Positions 51,511 to 62,200 are shown, counted from the first letter of the stretch. The stretch: 64,000 nt of DNA from an uncultured Desulfobacterales bacterium (GCA_947259495.1 CAMYLV010000027.1:1-64000), one strand, 5' to 3'. Made by a program: numbers and translations. The notes: generated by a model from the letters alone, not told the origin.

Positions 51511-52356
51511 ATGAGCAAAAACGTTACGATTTCAGACATCCAACAGGCCAAGGTCGAAGGCCGTAAACTGGTGATGCTCACGGCCTATGATTATCCGTTT
51601 GGTTTGCTGGCCGATCAGGCGGAAATCGACATGGTGCTGGTGGGCGATTCGCTGGGCATGGTCGTCATGGGGATGGACGGTACCGTTAAAGTGACCATGG
51701 AACACATGATCCATCATATCAAAGCGGTTGTACGGGGCTGCAAAGGGCCGCTGGTGATCGGAGATATGCCCTTTATGAGCTATAATACGTCTATCCGCGA
51801 AGCGATCCATAACGCCGGCCGCCTGATGAAAGAAGGTGGTTGTGATGCCATCAAACTGGAGGGCGGCCTTAATTTCGTCCCCACCGTTGCAGCCATCGTA
51901 AAAGCCGGCATACCGGTGCAGGGTCACATCGGCTTGACGCCCCAGACAGCCAGCGCTCTGGGGGGCTTTAAAATGCAGGGCAAAGACGCGGCGGCGGCCA
52001 AAGAAATCATTGATGACGCCGCGGGCCTGGAGGACGCCGGAGTATTTTCGATCGTTCTGGAAGCCGTTCCGGCCCCTCTTGGCAAAATGATCTCGGAAGC
52101 GGTCAGGGTTCCGATCATCGGCATTGGTGCCGGACCGGACGTGGATGGCCAGGTGCTGGTCACCCATGACATGATCGGGCTGTTCGACAAGTTTGTACCC
52201 AAATTTGTCAAGCAGTATACGCAGATTCGAACGATCATTTTGGACGCCATGCTGGCCTATAAAAAAGATGTGCAGGCAGTGGATTTCCCGGGGCCGGAGC
52301 ATTCATTCAAAATGTCCGCAGAGACGCTGACGCAACTCAAAAAAATGACCGATTAA
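51511..52356 (+). CDS. panB: 3-methyl-2-oxobutanoate hydroxymethyltransferase
   Basis: Adds a hydroxymethyl group from methylenetetrahydrofolate to ketoisovalerate, giving ketopantoate. At 281 residues it is the usual size. Core signature LTAYDYPFGLLADQAEIDMVLVGDS (22-46), GHIGLTPQ near 136-143 and VIGIGAGPDVDGQVLV near the C-terminus; folds as a TIM barrel. Start ATG 51511 with AAAGGGAAC upstream. Product is the PanE substrate, and the gene order panE-panB is consistent with the pathway. A branched-chain route must supply ketoisovalerate. Confidence 0.96.
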   Translation: MSKNVTISDIQQAKVEGRKLVMLTAYDYPFGLLADQAEIDMVLVGDSLGMVVMGMDGTVKVTMEHMIHHIKAVVRGCKGPLVIGDMPFMSYNTSIREAIHNAGRLMKEGGCDAIKLEGGLNFVPTVAAIVKAGIPVQGHIGLTPQTASALGGFKMQGKDAAAAKEIIDDAAGLEDAGVFSIVLEAVPAPLGKMISEAVRVPIIGIGAGPDVDGQVLVTHDMIGLFDKFVPKFVKQYTQIRTIILDAMLAYKKDVQAVDFPGPEHSFKMSAETLTQLKKMTD

Positions 52357-52391
52357 TTCTTAGAACCGCTTTGCGTTAGATTTGAATATTT

Positions 52392-52678
52392 TATTAACCG
52401 CAGACCCGCGCAGACGATCGCAGACCTTTTGGCCGAGCGACTCGCTCGGCCAAAAACTTTCACCCCGCTTCGCGGGATATTCATTCGTACTGATACAAAT
52501 CATCCGTTTTTTATAAAGCTAATAGCGCAAGTCGGGACTCCCCTGAACAATTTACAATTGACATATCGTTTAAAGCTTACCGAGTATTTTAGCTGTATTT
52601 CCCGCAGGGCAGGAGTTTTAGCCCGGCCGGGTCGGCCGGGCTAAATGAATCTGCGGCTGTCCGCGTTCGTCTGCGGTT
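52392..52678. repeat. Composite CCGCAGAC foldback with nested palindromes
   Basis: The outer arms AACCGCAGACCCGCGCAGAC, GATCGCAGACC (52397-52427) face TCTGCGGCTGTCCGCG, TTCGTCTGCGGTT (52651-52679). Inside are three perfect hairpins: GGCCGAGCGA/TCGCTCGGCC (52431-52451), CCCGC/GCGGG (52466-52478), and TTTAGCCCGGCC/GGCCGGGCTAAA (52617-52645). No coding frame of interest. It lies between convergent panB and M16C genes. Confidence 0.75.
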
Positions 52679-52684
52679 GAAAAA

Positions 52685-55681
52685 TTATATTTGATAAATC
52701 TTGAGGGGCTGGTCAGCCAATTGTTGATTGGCTTCTTTCAGTTTTTCTTCATTTGAAATGACAGCGACTGAACCGTGTTCGCATTGGGGGCCAAAATATT
52801 TTTCGGCGGCCTGCTGGATGTCGCGGCGCGTCAGCGATAACAACCGGGCCTTAAACTGCATGCGAATGTCGTCAGAAAGTAAAACAATCTTGCGGTAAAA
52901 TGCTTTGCGGGCGGCCGGGCCCGGTGGATCCGGTTTGTCTATTTCGGAACACACCTGCAAGATAGCTTCCTTGACATCCTCTTCGGAATAGGAGCCGCCG
53001 CGGGCAAATGCTGCTGCGGCGGCATAGACCTTTAGGGTCGCAACGATATGGGGATCCCGATAAGAACCAAAGCAAAATAATCCATCCTCCGGATTGTAGA
53101 TCGCAAACCCCCCATAAGCCCCGCCTTTTTCGCGAATTTCACGGTGCAGATACATCGATCGTAAAATTTTGCTGATAACGGTCAAAGCCGGACCGTCCGC
53201 ATGCATCATGCGGACGGTCTCAAATGTCAGGGCCACAAACGATACGGCAGTCGCCGTGCTCCAACCTTCGCGCAGTGTTTCTTTAGGCACCCGCATTCGG
53301 GGCGGACCGAATCCGTCACGCTGACTATCTGCCAGCTGCCGAAAAATGCCGGCAGCCGCGGTGCCGGCGGCCGCCACAGGCTCTTCCTCTCCGATGAGCG
53401 CCATCTGAAAATTGTTGCGCACGAAAACGTGCTTTCCGATGGCAACCAGGTCATGTGACAGCGTGTTTAGCTTTTCGGTATTGAGACCGTCGGTCAGTTG
53501 CTGGATCGTTTTCAGCTGGTGGATGCCGCTCCAGGATTCGCTGAGGGCGCGGGCGGGTGAAAAATTTCTGGATGCGGCCGAGATCGCCAGCCGATGACCG
53601 TTGTGGACAATCATGGACTGGAGCGCGGCACGATATTCCTTCAGGAGGCTGGTTAAGCGCGAATGATCGGAGAAATCAAAAGCAGAAATGAACTCCTGTA
53701 TGATTTCAAACATCTTCTCCTGATTGCGGACCAGACATTTGCCGCTGAATGAAATAAACGGCAAACATCTCCCGTCCTGATCATAACGGGTACGAGCGTG
53801 TGTCGCCAAACCGACACCGCCGGTATAGGCATCAATGCGCCGTACCATCTCGGTATAATCGTGTATCGTGGTACCGCAGCGGGTCAGGGCATAACAAAAA
53901 AACGGTGCCCACGGACTCAGCTCCCGGGGTAGACTGCCGGTACCGGCTGAAGTTGCAAAATAAAAAATCCCGGATGTTGGCTGACGATATAAGGTGGTGC
54001 CGGAGGACCGATCATATTCTGATTCTTTAACGATTGGAACCGAAGCAGGAATATCTTCCCGTTCCAGGGTGGGCAAACTGGACACATCATCTTTGGTTTC
54101 TTGCTGCAGCTGAAGGGATTTGCTGTCCTGTTGGATTTTTTCAAGCGCAGGGCGCGGCAGTCCATTTTTAATTCTTTCCAATTCGTTTTGCACCCGAACG
54201 GTTTCATTTTGCTCCATTTGTTGATCCGGGATCATGGTGAGCCGGATTCGATGCGGATTGTTCAGCAGCCTTTTTTCGATCAGCTTTTCAAAAAAAGGTT
54301 CCTGATTCATCAATTCGCGCAATTTATTGAGATCATCGTCAAATTTTAAAATCTTTACGGGATCTCCACCATGCAACAATGGGCCGGTGAATGCCAGCAA
54401 AAGTTTAATACCGTAGGGATAGGGCGTGTTGGTTATCTCTTTGCGATGGAATTCGATCTGGTGAATCGCTGAATCAATCAATTGTTTGTCGATACCGTTT
54501 TTAACCAGATCGGTCAGCGTTTCAAAAATGATGGCTTCGACCTTTTCAGCAGCACCCTCTTCAACATCTTTTAGTCCGGCAACAAAGGCGGTATCCCGAT
54601 TATCGGCATCCAAACCGCAGCCGTCACACAGGGCAGAGCCGAGTTCAGAGTCGATGAGGGCTTTGCGCAGCGGCGCTGCAGAATTTCCAAGCAGAACTTG
54701 TTCCAAAAGCGTCAGGGATAGAACTTGAAAAGCATCTTTAATATCGCCGACAAGCCAGGCAACGCATGCCTGATACTTTTTGGTTGGATCTTCGTTGGCG
54801 TTGAAAGGATATGGAAATGAGGCTGCCCGCGGCTTGTGCCATCGCGGTTGTGCAGCCACTTCCGTATCGGGCGTGATGCGCTTGAATTTCCGCAAAACCG
54901 TATCTTCAATAGCGGTCAGACTTTCAGACAAGGGTACATTGCCGTACGTATAGAAAAAGGCGTTGCTGGGATGGTAATGGCGACGGTGAAAGTCTTTTAA
55001 TTGTTGATAAGTCAACGACGGAATGTCGGCCGGATCTCCACCGGAATTGTAATGGTAGGTTGTGGACGGGTACAGTTCTTTCTGGATCGAGCGAACCATG
55101 ACCTGATCCGGTGAAGACATTGCCCCTTTCATTTCATTGTAGACAACCCCTTTATAGGCCAACCGCAATCGGTCAGGATCATCTGTATTTAAATCGCCTT
55201 CAATTTCAAGACGATGCCCCTCCTGCTGAAAACTCAGTTCGTCCAGCTTCGGAAAAAAGGCAGCATCCAGATAAACATCCAGGAGGTTGAAGTAATCTTT
55301 CGTGTTCTGGGTAGAGAAAGGATACATGGTCCAATCTGAAGCGGTAAAGGCATTCATGAAGGTGCTCAGGCTTCTTTTGAGCATCGAAAAGAAGGGGTCG
55401 CGGACCGGAAATCGACGGGAACCGCAAAGCACGGTATGTTCGAGAATATGGGCAACACCGGTAGAATCAACCGGTACGGTTTTAAAAGCAACACCGAATG
55501 TGTTTTCAGCATCTTCGTTACTGATGTGAATGTGCCGTGCTCCGGTTGATAAATGCTCCAGATCATAAAAAAAGGATCGAATCCGCTCGAGGGGCACGAC
55601 CCGTTTAACCGCATAGTTGCCAACCTGTTCACCCTGACGAAGGTCTGAATTCCGTGAATCCACAAATTTGCTCATAATCAT
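52685..55681 (-). CDS. M16C-family zinc metalloprotease (PreP/falcilysin-like)
   Basis: A 998-residue inverzincin clamshell protease that degrades peptides enclosed between two halves. The inverted zinc motif HILEH is at 78-82 with the distal ligand E183 in YNEMKGA. The C-terminal half (about 560-990) is the inactive partner, and a coiled hinge (about 490-560) joins them. No signal peptide is evident, so it is cytosolic, unlike pitrilysin. PreP relatives clear signal and transit peptides; here it may remove small peptides including imports. Start ATG 55681. Confidence 0.94.
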   Translation of the reverse strand: MIMSKFVDSRNSDLRQGEQVGNYAVKRVVPLERIRSFFYDLEHLSTGARHIHISNEDAENTFGVAFKTVPVDSTGVAHILEHTVLCGSRRFPVRDPFFSMLKRSLSTFMNAFTASDWTMYPFSTQNTKDYFNLLDVYLDAAFFPKLDELSFQQEGHRLEIEGDLNTDDPDRLRLAYKGVVYNEMKGAMSSPDQVMVRSIQKELYPSTTYHYNSGGDPADIPSLTYQQLKDFHRRHYHPSNAFFYTYGNVPLSESLTAIEDTVLRKFKRITPDTEVAAQPRWHKPRAASFPYPFNANEDPTKKYQACVAWLVGDIKDAFQVLSLTLLEQVLLGNSAAPLRKALIDSELGSALCDGCGLDADNRDTAFVAGLKDVEEGAAEKVEAIIFETLTDLVKNGIDKQLIDSAIHQIEFHRKEITNTPYPYGIKLLLAFTGPLLHGGDPVKILKFDDDLNKLRELMNQEPFFEKLIEKRLLNNPHRIRLTMIPDQQMEQNETVRVQNELERIKNGLPRPALEKIQQDSKSLQLQQETKDDVSSLPTLEREDIPASVPIVKESEYDRSSGTTLYRQPTSGIFYFATSAGTGSLPRELSPWAPFFCYALTRCGTTIHDYTEMVRRIDAYTGGVGLATHARTRYDQDGRCLPFISFSGKCLVRNQEKMFEIIQEFISAFDFSDHSRLTSLLKEYRAALQSMIVHNGHRLAISAASRNFSPARALSESWSGIHQLKTIQQLTDGLNTEKLNTLSHDLVAIGKHVFVRNNFQMALIGEEEPVAAAGTAAAGIFRQLADSQRDGFGPPRMRVPKETLREGWSTATAVSFVALTFETVRMMHADGPALTVISKILRSMYLHREIREKGGAYGGFAIYNPEDGLFCFGSYRDPHIVATLKVYAAAAAFARGGSYSEEDVKEAILQVCSEIDKPDPPGPAARKAFYRKIVLLSDDIRMQFKARLLSLTRRDIQQAAEKYFGPQCEHGSVAVISNEEKLKEANQQLADQPLKIYQI

Positions 55682-55747
55682 AGCTCTCTTAATTAAGTGT
55701 TATCCATTTTGGCGTAATTTTAGCTCTTTTCAAGGTAGAAGATATAA

Positions 55748-55818
55748 TCACGAAAACACGAAATTATTTATTCTATTTCGTGTTTTCGCCCTTTCGTGCT
55801 TTCGTGGTTGATTTCAGC
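55748..55818. repeat. Foldback word repeat, CACGAAA words
   Basis: AATCACGAAAACACGAAAT (55748-55766) faces ATTTCGTGTTTTCGCCC, TTTCGTGCTTTCGTGG (55776-55808). The word is related to CACGAAGG in the MITE interiors. Confidence 0.65.
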
Positions 55819-55897
55819 TGTTCAGCTATTCGCTGTATCAATTCAAGATTTAGAATACCGGTAACAATAAACTGCAGTTCAGATGATGAACGTAGCT

Positions 55898-56266
55898 TCA
55901 GGCAGCCACATAAATGCCGCGGCTTTTGCGCTTAATTTTGCCGATTTTATTTAATCGGAAAATAATATTACGAATTTTTTTTTCACCAAATCCAGTCTTG
56001 GTCTGAATGTCAGCAAAGCCCAGCCCTTTGCGTGAGCGCTTGATGGTGTCAAATACCATATCTACTGCGGTGACGGCAGCTTTGGGGCGTCCCATCTGTC
56101 CTTTTGAATGTCCGCCACCGGCCATACTCGCTAGGATTAGATTTTCCAACCGATCTAATTTTGCCATCAAACGATCAACGTCTTTTTTGGTCGGGATATT
56201 GTAATTCTGCATGAAAAATTTTACCATGGCATCGAAACTGATGCCCTTGCCCCTTTTTCTTGACAT
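55898..56266 (-). CDS. Winged-helix type protein with coiled N-terminus
   Basis: A 122-residue small DNA-binding-like protein. The N-terminus is basic (MSRKRGKGISFDAMVKFF), then a helix with heptads (KKDVDRLMAKLDRLENLILASM), then a C-terminal helix-turn-helix/wing: TIKRSRKGLGFADIQTKTGFGEKKIRNIIFRLNKIGKIKRK (about 74-115). The wing ends GIYVAA. I know no exact family; regulator or nucleoid-associated is plausible. It is divergent from rsmA and its 5' end overlaps the open region upstream of rsmA. Confidence 0.75.
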   Translation of the reverse strand: MSRKRGKGISFDAMVKFFMQNYNIPTKKDVDRLMAKLDRLENLILASMAGGGHSKGQMGRPKAAVTAVDMVFDTIKRSRKGLGFADIQTKTGFGEKKIRNIIFRLNKIGKIKRKSRGIYVAA

Positions 56267-56372
56267 GGGATCCTCCTCACTGAACGGCTATATGCTTGCT
56301 GACACGGTGACAATGGATAAACCTATGGAATTTGGGGTAAAGCCTAATGATAAAACCTCAGAAAGTCAAGAT

Positions 56373-57227
56373 ATGACATCTCCCAAAGCCCTGTTGAACG
56401 CCTGGAATCTGAGACCTAAAAAGAGACTTGGGCAGCATTTTTTGGTAGACCCCTCAACGGCCAGTATGATTGTGCGACATTCCCGGATTACATCACAAGA
56501 TACGATTGTCGAGATCGGCGCCGGGTTGGGGGCGCTCACCATCCCGCTGGCCCGGATTGCACGGCGTGTTTATGCTGTGGAAAAAGATTCACATTTGTCC
56601 GGGTTACTTAAAACCGAATTGTTGGTCCATAAACTGACCAATGTTGAAATCATTGAAAAAAACATACTGAATGTCGATATGCAGTTTCTGGCAGAAAAAT
56701 TGGATCGTCCGCTGGTTGTGATTGGAAATCTGCCCTATAATATCTCATCGCAGGTCCTCGTGAAATTGATTGAAGCCCGCAGCAATGTCAACCGTGCGAT
56801 TTTGATGTTTCAAAAAGAGCTGGCACGACGTATTACAGCAAGCCCCGGCAACAAAGATTATGGAAGACTAACCGTCATGCTCGCGTATTGCGCCGCAATC
56901 AAATCCATCGCGACTGTGGCGGCAGCGCTTTTTTATCCGGCACCCAAAATCGATTCGGAAGTCGTGGAGGTCAATTTTAATGTTCCGCGCGAATATCCGC
57001 CCCATGATGAAGTCATGCTCTTTGAGGTGATCAGGGCGGCCTTTGGCAAGCGGCGGAAGACACTTAGAAATGCGTTGTCGAACAGTGATCTTCAGGTCGA
57101 GCCGCTGAAGGCACAGCAAGCACTGATTGCAGCAGGCATCGATCCCGGGCGGCGCGCAGAAACCCTCGATGCGGCTGAATTTGTGGCTCTTCAAATCAGT
57201 TTGGCCCAGGTTCAGAAATCAACGTAG
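56373..57227 (+). CDS. rsmA: 16S rRNA dimethyladenosine transferase RsmA (KsgA)
   Basis: Dimethylates two adjacent adenosines at the 3' end of 16S rRNA. The start at 56373 (MTSPKALLNAWNLRPKKRLGQHF) gives 284 residues, normal for KsgA; longer frames (Met at 56313 or 56211) run into the divergent winged-helix gene. Motifs: KKRLGQHFLVDPS, GAGLGALTIPLA (SAM loop), the catalytic NLPYNISSQVL, and the C-terminal helical domain with AFGKRRKTLRNAL. Its promoter must overlap the winged-helix gene's 5' end. Confidence 0.95.
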   Translation: MTSPKALLNAWNLRPKKRLGQHFLVDPSTASMIVRHSRITSQDTIVEIGAGLGALTIPLARIARRVYAVEKDSHLSGLLKTELLVHKLTNVEIIEKNILNVDMQFLAEKLDRPLVVIGNLPYNISSQVLVKLIEARSNVNRAILMFQKELARRITASPGNKDYGRLTVMLAYCAAIKSIATVAAALFYPAPKIDSEVVEVNFNVPREYPPHDEVMLFEVIRAAFGKRRKTLRNALSNSDLQVEPLKAQQALIAAGIDPGRRAETLDAAEFVALQISLAQVQKST

Positions 57228-57418
57228 CCACTGGTTGGTGTCGATATTTATCTGAATGAGTCTTGACCCCGTTAGACAGGCATATTATGTTTAACTGAAT
57301 GTTTCGAACTTTTTGATCCGATTAGACTTTTGTGATCTTCGTGTCCTTTGTGGTGAAAATAATAACCAATGCGCGCAGGAAGAATTTTGAGGGTTCAACA
57401 ATAAATGAGGAGGATTCA

Positions 57419-57715
57419 ATGGCCGTTAAAATACTAATTCGGCGGAAGGTACCGGAAGATAAGGCGAGAAAAATAATACCGCTGTTCCGGGAAATGCGCA
57501 AGATGGCAAATCAGCAGCCCGGCTACATTACCGGAGAAACAATGCGAAACCATGAAAAACCGGATGAGTTTTTGGTGATCAGTACCTGGGAAACATCGGA
57601 AGACTGGAAGCGGTGGGTGCAAAGCAATGCGCGCCAGCAGATCCAGAACCAAATTGATGCCCTGCTGGGCGGTAAAACCGAATATGAAATCTTTCACTAT
57701 GGCTTTGCGGAATAG
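57419..57715 (+). CDS. Antibiotic-biosynthesis monooxygenase (ABM) domain protein
   Basis: A 98-residue single ABM/ferredoxin-like domain. Start ATG 57419 has GAGGAGG just upstream; the longer frame to 57332 is CGTG-rich spacer. VKILIRRKVPEDKARKI (3-19), EKPDEFLVISTWETSEDW (46-63) and a final YEIFHYGF fit the family, which includes quinol monooxygenases and heme-degrading or anti-oxidant proteins. Function not assigned. It stands alone after rsmA. Confidence 0.85.
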   Translation: MAVKILIRRKVPEDKARKIIPLFREMRKMANQQPGYITGETMRNHEKPDEFLVISTWETSEDWKRWVQSNARQQIQNQIDALLGGKTEYEIFHYGFAE

Positions 57716-57785
57716 CGGTCAACCCGTCCAGCCTGCACTGGCTATTACCTGACAATTTGGATGATCTAGCTCACAACCCTCGAAA

Positions 57786-57874
57786 AGCCGGAGTGATGGA
57801 GTATTGGAGTGATGGAGTGATGAAAAACCGACTTGACGCACTACCCAACACTCCACTACTCCAGCACTCCATTA
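57786..57874. repeat. Foldback word repeat, GGAGTGATG/CACTCC words
   Basis: GGAGTGATGGAGTATTGGAG, TGATGGAGTGATG (57790-57822) faces CACTCCACTACTCC, AGCACTCC (57849-57870). A sister copy is at 44970-45086. It lies between convergent genes. Confidence 0.75.
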
Positions 57875-57952
57875 ATCCTGAAAGTGAAGGCACGGTGCTC
57901 TATTTGAGCTTTATTCTGTAACCGAATGGTTGATGTCCAGGGAGGGACCCCC

Positions 57953-59215
57953 TTACATACTCTCCGCTATGGATACTGTTCGATCTCCCAGAATATTCAC
58001 ATAACTTCCCATTTCATTGTCATACCATCCATAGATGACCGCCTGGGTGACCGGCACCCGGATAATGGATTCATGCAGATTGGCGAAAGCCTTTTTTTCC
58101 AATCCGGGTACTTTTTTCAAATCAATCGCAGCCTCTGCTGTTCGGGTATGGGTTTCGTGACCTTCAATTGTTGTGGCAACCTGCGGCATACCGATAATAT
58201 CGCCGGAAACATTCTGTTTATTGGTAAAGTGAAGGTAGCCCTGGGGGTTTTCCCGGGCCGCCAGTTCAAATATGTCATTGATGGTATCCCGGGTGATGAA
58301 GGGGCCGCTCGGCTCTTCTTGTAAGTTGAGAACCAGAATGATCAGCGATCCGGTTTGAACCGGAATACGAACCGATTCAGCAATGAAGGCGATTTCTTCC
58401 ATTTCCGGAATGACCAACCTCAATGCATTGGCAGCGCCGGTGGTGGTAAGGATGATGTTGTTCATTATGCTTCTATTTTTGCGAAGATCGGTCTTGCCGG
58501 TTTTCGGAAGCCGGTCCAGCACCTCCTGAGATCCGGTGGCGGCATGAACGGTGGCCATAGATGCCGACATGATCTTTTTAGGACCGAAAACATTGATCAA
58601 GGGCTTAACCATATGCGCCAAACAGGTTGTCGTGCAGGAGGCATTTGAAATAATTCTATGACGTCTGGGGTCATAGTCGTTTTCATTAATGCCCATCACA
58701 GTGGTCACCGTATCATCCGGCGCAGAAACACGTTTGTCTTTTAGCTTAAAGGGGGCCGAAACAATCACTTTCTCGGCACCGGCCTGAAGATGACCCCTGA
58801 GGGCACCCCCTTCATGATTCGGTTCCAAAGTCGGATCCAGAAATTGACCGGTGGTATCAACGACCAGCCGCACGCCGTGGTCGCGCCAGCCGATCTCAAC
58901 CGGGTTGCGGTGCGATCTTAAAAAACGCACTTTGACGCCATCAACATTCATCGAGCCACCGGCCTCATCCAGATCTTCGATAACCGGCCGGCCACGATGA
59001 CCGTAAAGGTAGCCATGCAGCCAGCCATACGTTGAATCCCGTTCAAGGTAATGGGCAATGTCTTCTAGGCCTGAACCCGGCTGTCGCCCGATATTGATAA
59101 CAATTTCATCGAAAAATTTGCGGCCGACATGGTGCCAGAGTGTCAGTTTGCCTATGCGGCCAAACCCGTTTACACCCAACTTTTTGCCGTCTAAATGCAA
59201 CTTATTCTTGCCCAT
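57953..59215 (-). CDS. gap: Enlarged type-I glyceraldehyde-3-phosphate dehydrogenase
   Basis: A 420-residue GAPDH, about 85 longer than usual. The Rossmann start GVNGFGRIGKLTLWHH (14-29) lacks the usual acidic residue at the end of strand 2 (VINIGRQPG near 39-47 has no Asp), which suggests NADP use; this is inference. Catalytic Cys194 is in SNASCTTTCLAHM; canonical numbering is about 150, so the insertion is mainly N-terminal. Other marks: ATVHAATGSQEVLD near 224-237, VRIPVQTGS, and YDNEMGSYVNIL. Its stop to the upstream dikinase-like gene is on the same strand with a 2-base gap, so one transcript. Confidence 0.93.
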   Translation of the reverse strand: MGKNKLHLDGKKLGVNGFGRIGKLTLWHHVGRKFFDEIVINIGRQPGSGLEDIAHYLERDSTYGWLHGYLYGHRGRPVIEDLDEAGGSMNVDGVKVRFLRSHRNPVEIGWRDHGVRLVVDTTGQFLDPTLEPNHEGGALRGHLQAGAEKVIVSAPFKLKDKRVSAPDDTVTTVMGINENDYDPRRHRIISNASCTTTCLAHMVKPLINVFGPKKIMSASMATVHAATGSQEVLDRLPKTGKTDLRKNRSIMNNIILTTTGAANALRLVIPEMEEIAFIAESVRIPVQTGSLIILVLNLQEEPSGPFITRDTINDIFELAARENPQGYLHFTNKQNVSGDIIGMPQVATTIEGHETHTRTAEAAIDLKKVPGLEKKAFANLHESIIRVPVTQAVIYGWYDNEMGSYVNILGDRTVSIAESM

Positions 59216-59217
59216 GT

Positions 59218-62200
59218 CTAATTGGCTCCTTTCCTGGCTTCCTTAACTTTGATCAAACCTTGATAAACCGGACCCTCGTGACCGTCAATGCTGATGTGTT
59301 CCCCGGATTTTATTTTGAGTTGATTAAATTCACAATATTTTTCCTTTTCATTGCAATCCAGATTGGTCACGCTGACCACACAGGTTTTGCCCAGCCGGTG
59401 GGCGACAACGGCTGCATGGGAGGTCATCCCCCCGCGTGCGGTCAACAACCCGTCGGCGGCATGTATTTCCTGGATATCATCGGGGACGGTGTCGTTGCGG
59501 GCGAGAATCAGATTCGCGCCGGGGTCCATCACCCGCCACTCTTCAATCTCTTCGAGCGAAAACACCAGGCGACCACTCATGGCACCGCCGCTAACGCCGA
59601 CACCGTGCCCCAGATACAATTCTTGGGGGTCTTCCTCAAAATCGAAGGTCAGTACCTGCTTCCGTTCACGAATAGCCATATCGCGTGTTTGCAGCAAATA
59701 CAGATCATCCGGTGACGGTCCTTCGAAAGTAAACTCGATTTCCTGCGGACTCCACCCTCTTTCATCAATCAGGTCATGGGCCCAGCCTTCTAATGCCCGA
59801 TAAATTTCCGGAAAATGCGTCTGCATGGTGACATCGGTTTCCCGCATTTCAATTTCCTGCTGGAAAATCGAAATCGGCATGGTTTTAACCAGCCCCGCGA
59901 CAACATCTTCGCCCTGGTTGCCGATGGTAAAGTCCCCCCAGAGTTTCAGCGTATCGCCGGACCACCGGGGATTATGCGTAAACACCACACCGGTGCCGGA
60001 CTGCTGAGATATGTTGCCATAGACCATAGCCTGAACCGTAACCGCTGTCCCCCAGTCCTCGGAGATCCCGATAATCCGCCGATAGGCCATGGCCCTTGAT
60101 GATTCCCAGGAGGCCAGAACCCTATTGATGGCCAGATGGAGCTGCTCATAAGGGTCTTCAACCACCTCGATACCGGCGTCCTGAATCAGACGTTTATACG
60201 TCAGGGCCACTTCACGCATCTGCTTTCCGGTAAATTCTTTTTTGAGGGGAATTCCCAGCCGCTGTTTGGATTCGCTGATAATCGCATCGAAGTCATCACG
60301 CTCCAAGCCAAAAGCCATTCCGTAACACTGCAGGAACCGGCGGTAATTATCCCAGGCAAACCAGACATTGCCTGACTTTGCGGCAATGCCTTCTGAGATT
60401 TCTTCATTGTTGCCGACATCCAGCAGCGTATCCATCATCCCCGGCTGGGATATGGAAGAGCCGCTGCGCACCGAAAGCAGCAGCGGGTTTTGGCGGTCGC
60501 CGAAAACCTTACCGGTCACCTTCTCCAGGGCTGAAATATTGCCTATAATCTTTTCTTTAAAATTTTGCTGAGCCGGTGGATAGCTTTCAATGATCTCCCG
60601 GCAACGAAACACTTCGGTGGTGATGATAAAACCCGGCGGTATCGGATACCCGAAACTTTTCAGCCGAACCATGTTGAGCCCTTTATTACCCAGATAAATG
60701 ATCCCGGTTAAGCGCGCTAAAGAGGAGTCAATCGGCGTGATGGCATTCTGAGGATCGTACAGAAGTAGTCGTTGGAGCTTTTCTTTGGGTAGCTTATAGG
60801 ATTGTTGAAAAAGGGTGCTTAAAATCCGGCTCAAGAACAGATCCAGCTGTTGTAATCCCAGACTCAGCGCAATGCGGTCACGGAAAAAAATTTCTGAAAC
60901 GCGGAGCTGCAGGTTTTCGCTGTTAATGGTCTCATCAGATGGCAGAAATTTCGGCAGCAGCGTATCAAGCGGTGTCTGGACAAAAATCCGGGTGAGGTTT
61001 TGGCCATGAATATTATTAAAATAGTCATTGACCATGTTCTTGACGGCCTGGGCAAATCCCTTAAAAATATCCAGATATTGGGTCAACGTGAAGCCTTTGT
61101 CTTCCAGAGAGTGAGCCAAAAACTCAAGCTGGCGTTCGAATTCCTTGGATGAAATGCCGTCCAGTTTCAAGGCTCTATCAAACAGACGTAATAGACTGTA
61201 GATTTGATGAAAAGTGGCTTTGGTAATCAGACTCAGGTCAATATTCTCGATGAGTTCCTCAAAAAGGACATTGACCAAGGACTCGATTCGAAAGGTAAGC
61301 CCCAGGCAGTCAAACTTCATTTCATGATAACTGCCGTACATGGACGGTATATCGATGGTAATATGTCTTTTTTTATAAATATCCTGTCGGATTTCAAATG
61401 ATTCATCAGACACAATGACCGCCTGCAATTTTTCCATATACTCGAGCAACATAAACAGGCGTTTATGAAAATCCGGTTCAACGAAAGCCATTTCGAGCCG
61501 GTTTAAATCCGGCAATGCCTCTGTTCGGAGCTGGGCGAGGTAAGCATCCAGCTCGTTTAAATCGAAATTATATTTCTGGTTCAGCATTTTGTAAAAGGCC
61601 GCCGCAAGCTCAATCCGCTCGAGATCGAGTGCGGGCACCCCTTCAATGGTCGCCAGCCATTGCGAGAGGTTTTTTTCGCTCACCGCAAGCAGATCATTCG
61701 GATTGCGAATACCTTTTTCCGTTAAACAGCTCATAATTTGAAAAACACCGTCAATGAAAGGTCCCTGGGTTTCGATCTGATCATAAATGACAGGCGGCAC
61801 ATAGGGCGCAAGACGTCTCTTATCGCGTGTTTGCCAGAAATACAGGACCGCCTCCATCAGATCGATGATGCGGTTGCTGCTTTCCACATGGCTTTGTTTT
61901 CTGAGGTAATGGATGAGAATATCCCGGCGTCGGGAAATCTCATCGATGCGCGTGGAAATGTCTCTCAGCCTGCCTTCGGCACCAATATCATTGAAATAAA
62001 CCGGAAACAGCCGCGTCAACTGTTTGGCAAGGTTAAAAACGGGACCGATACTGCTGTTTAACAATTGGGTAATATCGCGTGGAAAAAGATCAATATCCTT
62101 GATGAACACACCGCAAAGGGACAGATGGATGATCAGGGCGGAAAGCAGGCGGACGGACCGCTTTGGATCTAATTCGATTAACTCCAGCCAGGTCCGGATA

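Noticed and set aside
51532..52302. A 256-residue minus-strand frame over panB
   Set aside because: Exact antisense of a strong PanB match, His/Arg-rich, without domain or start signal.
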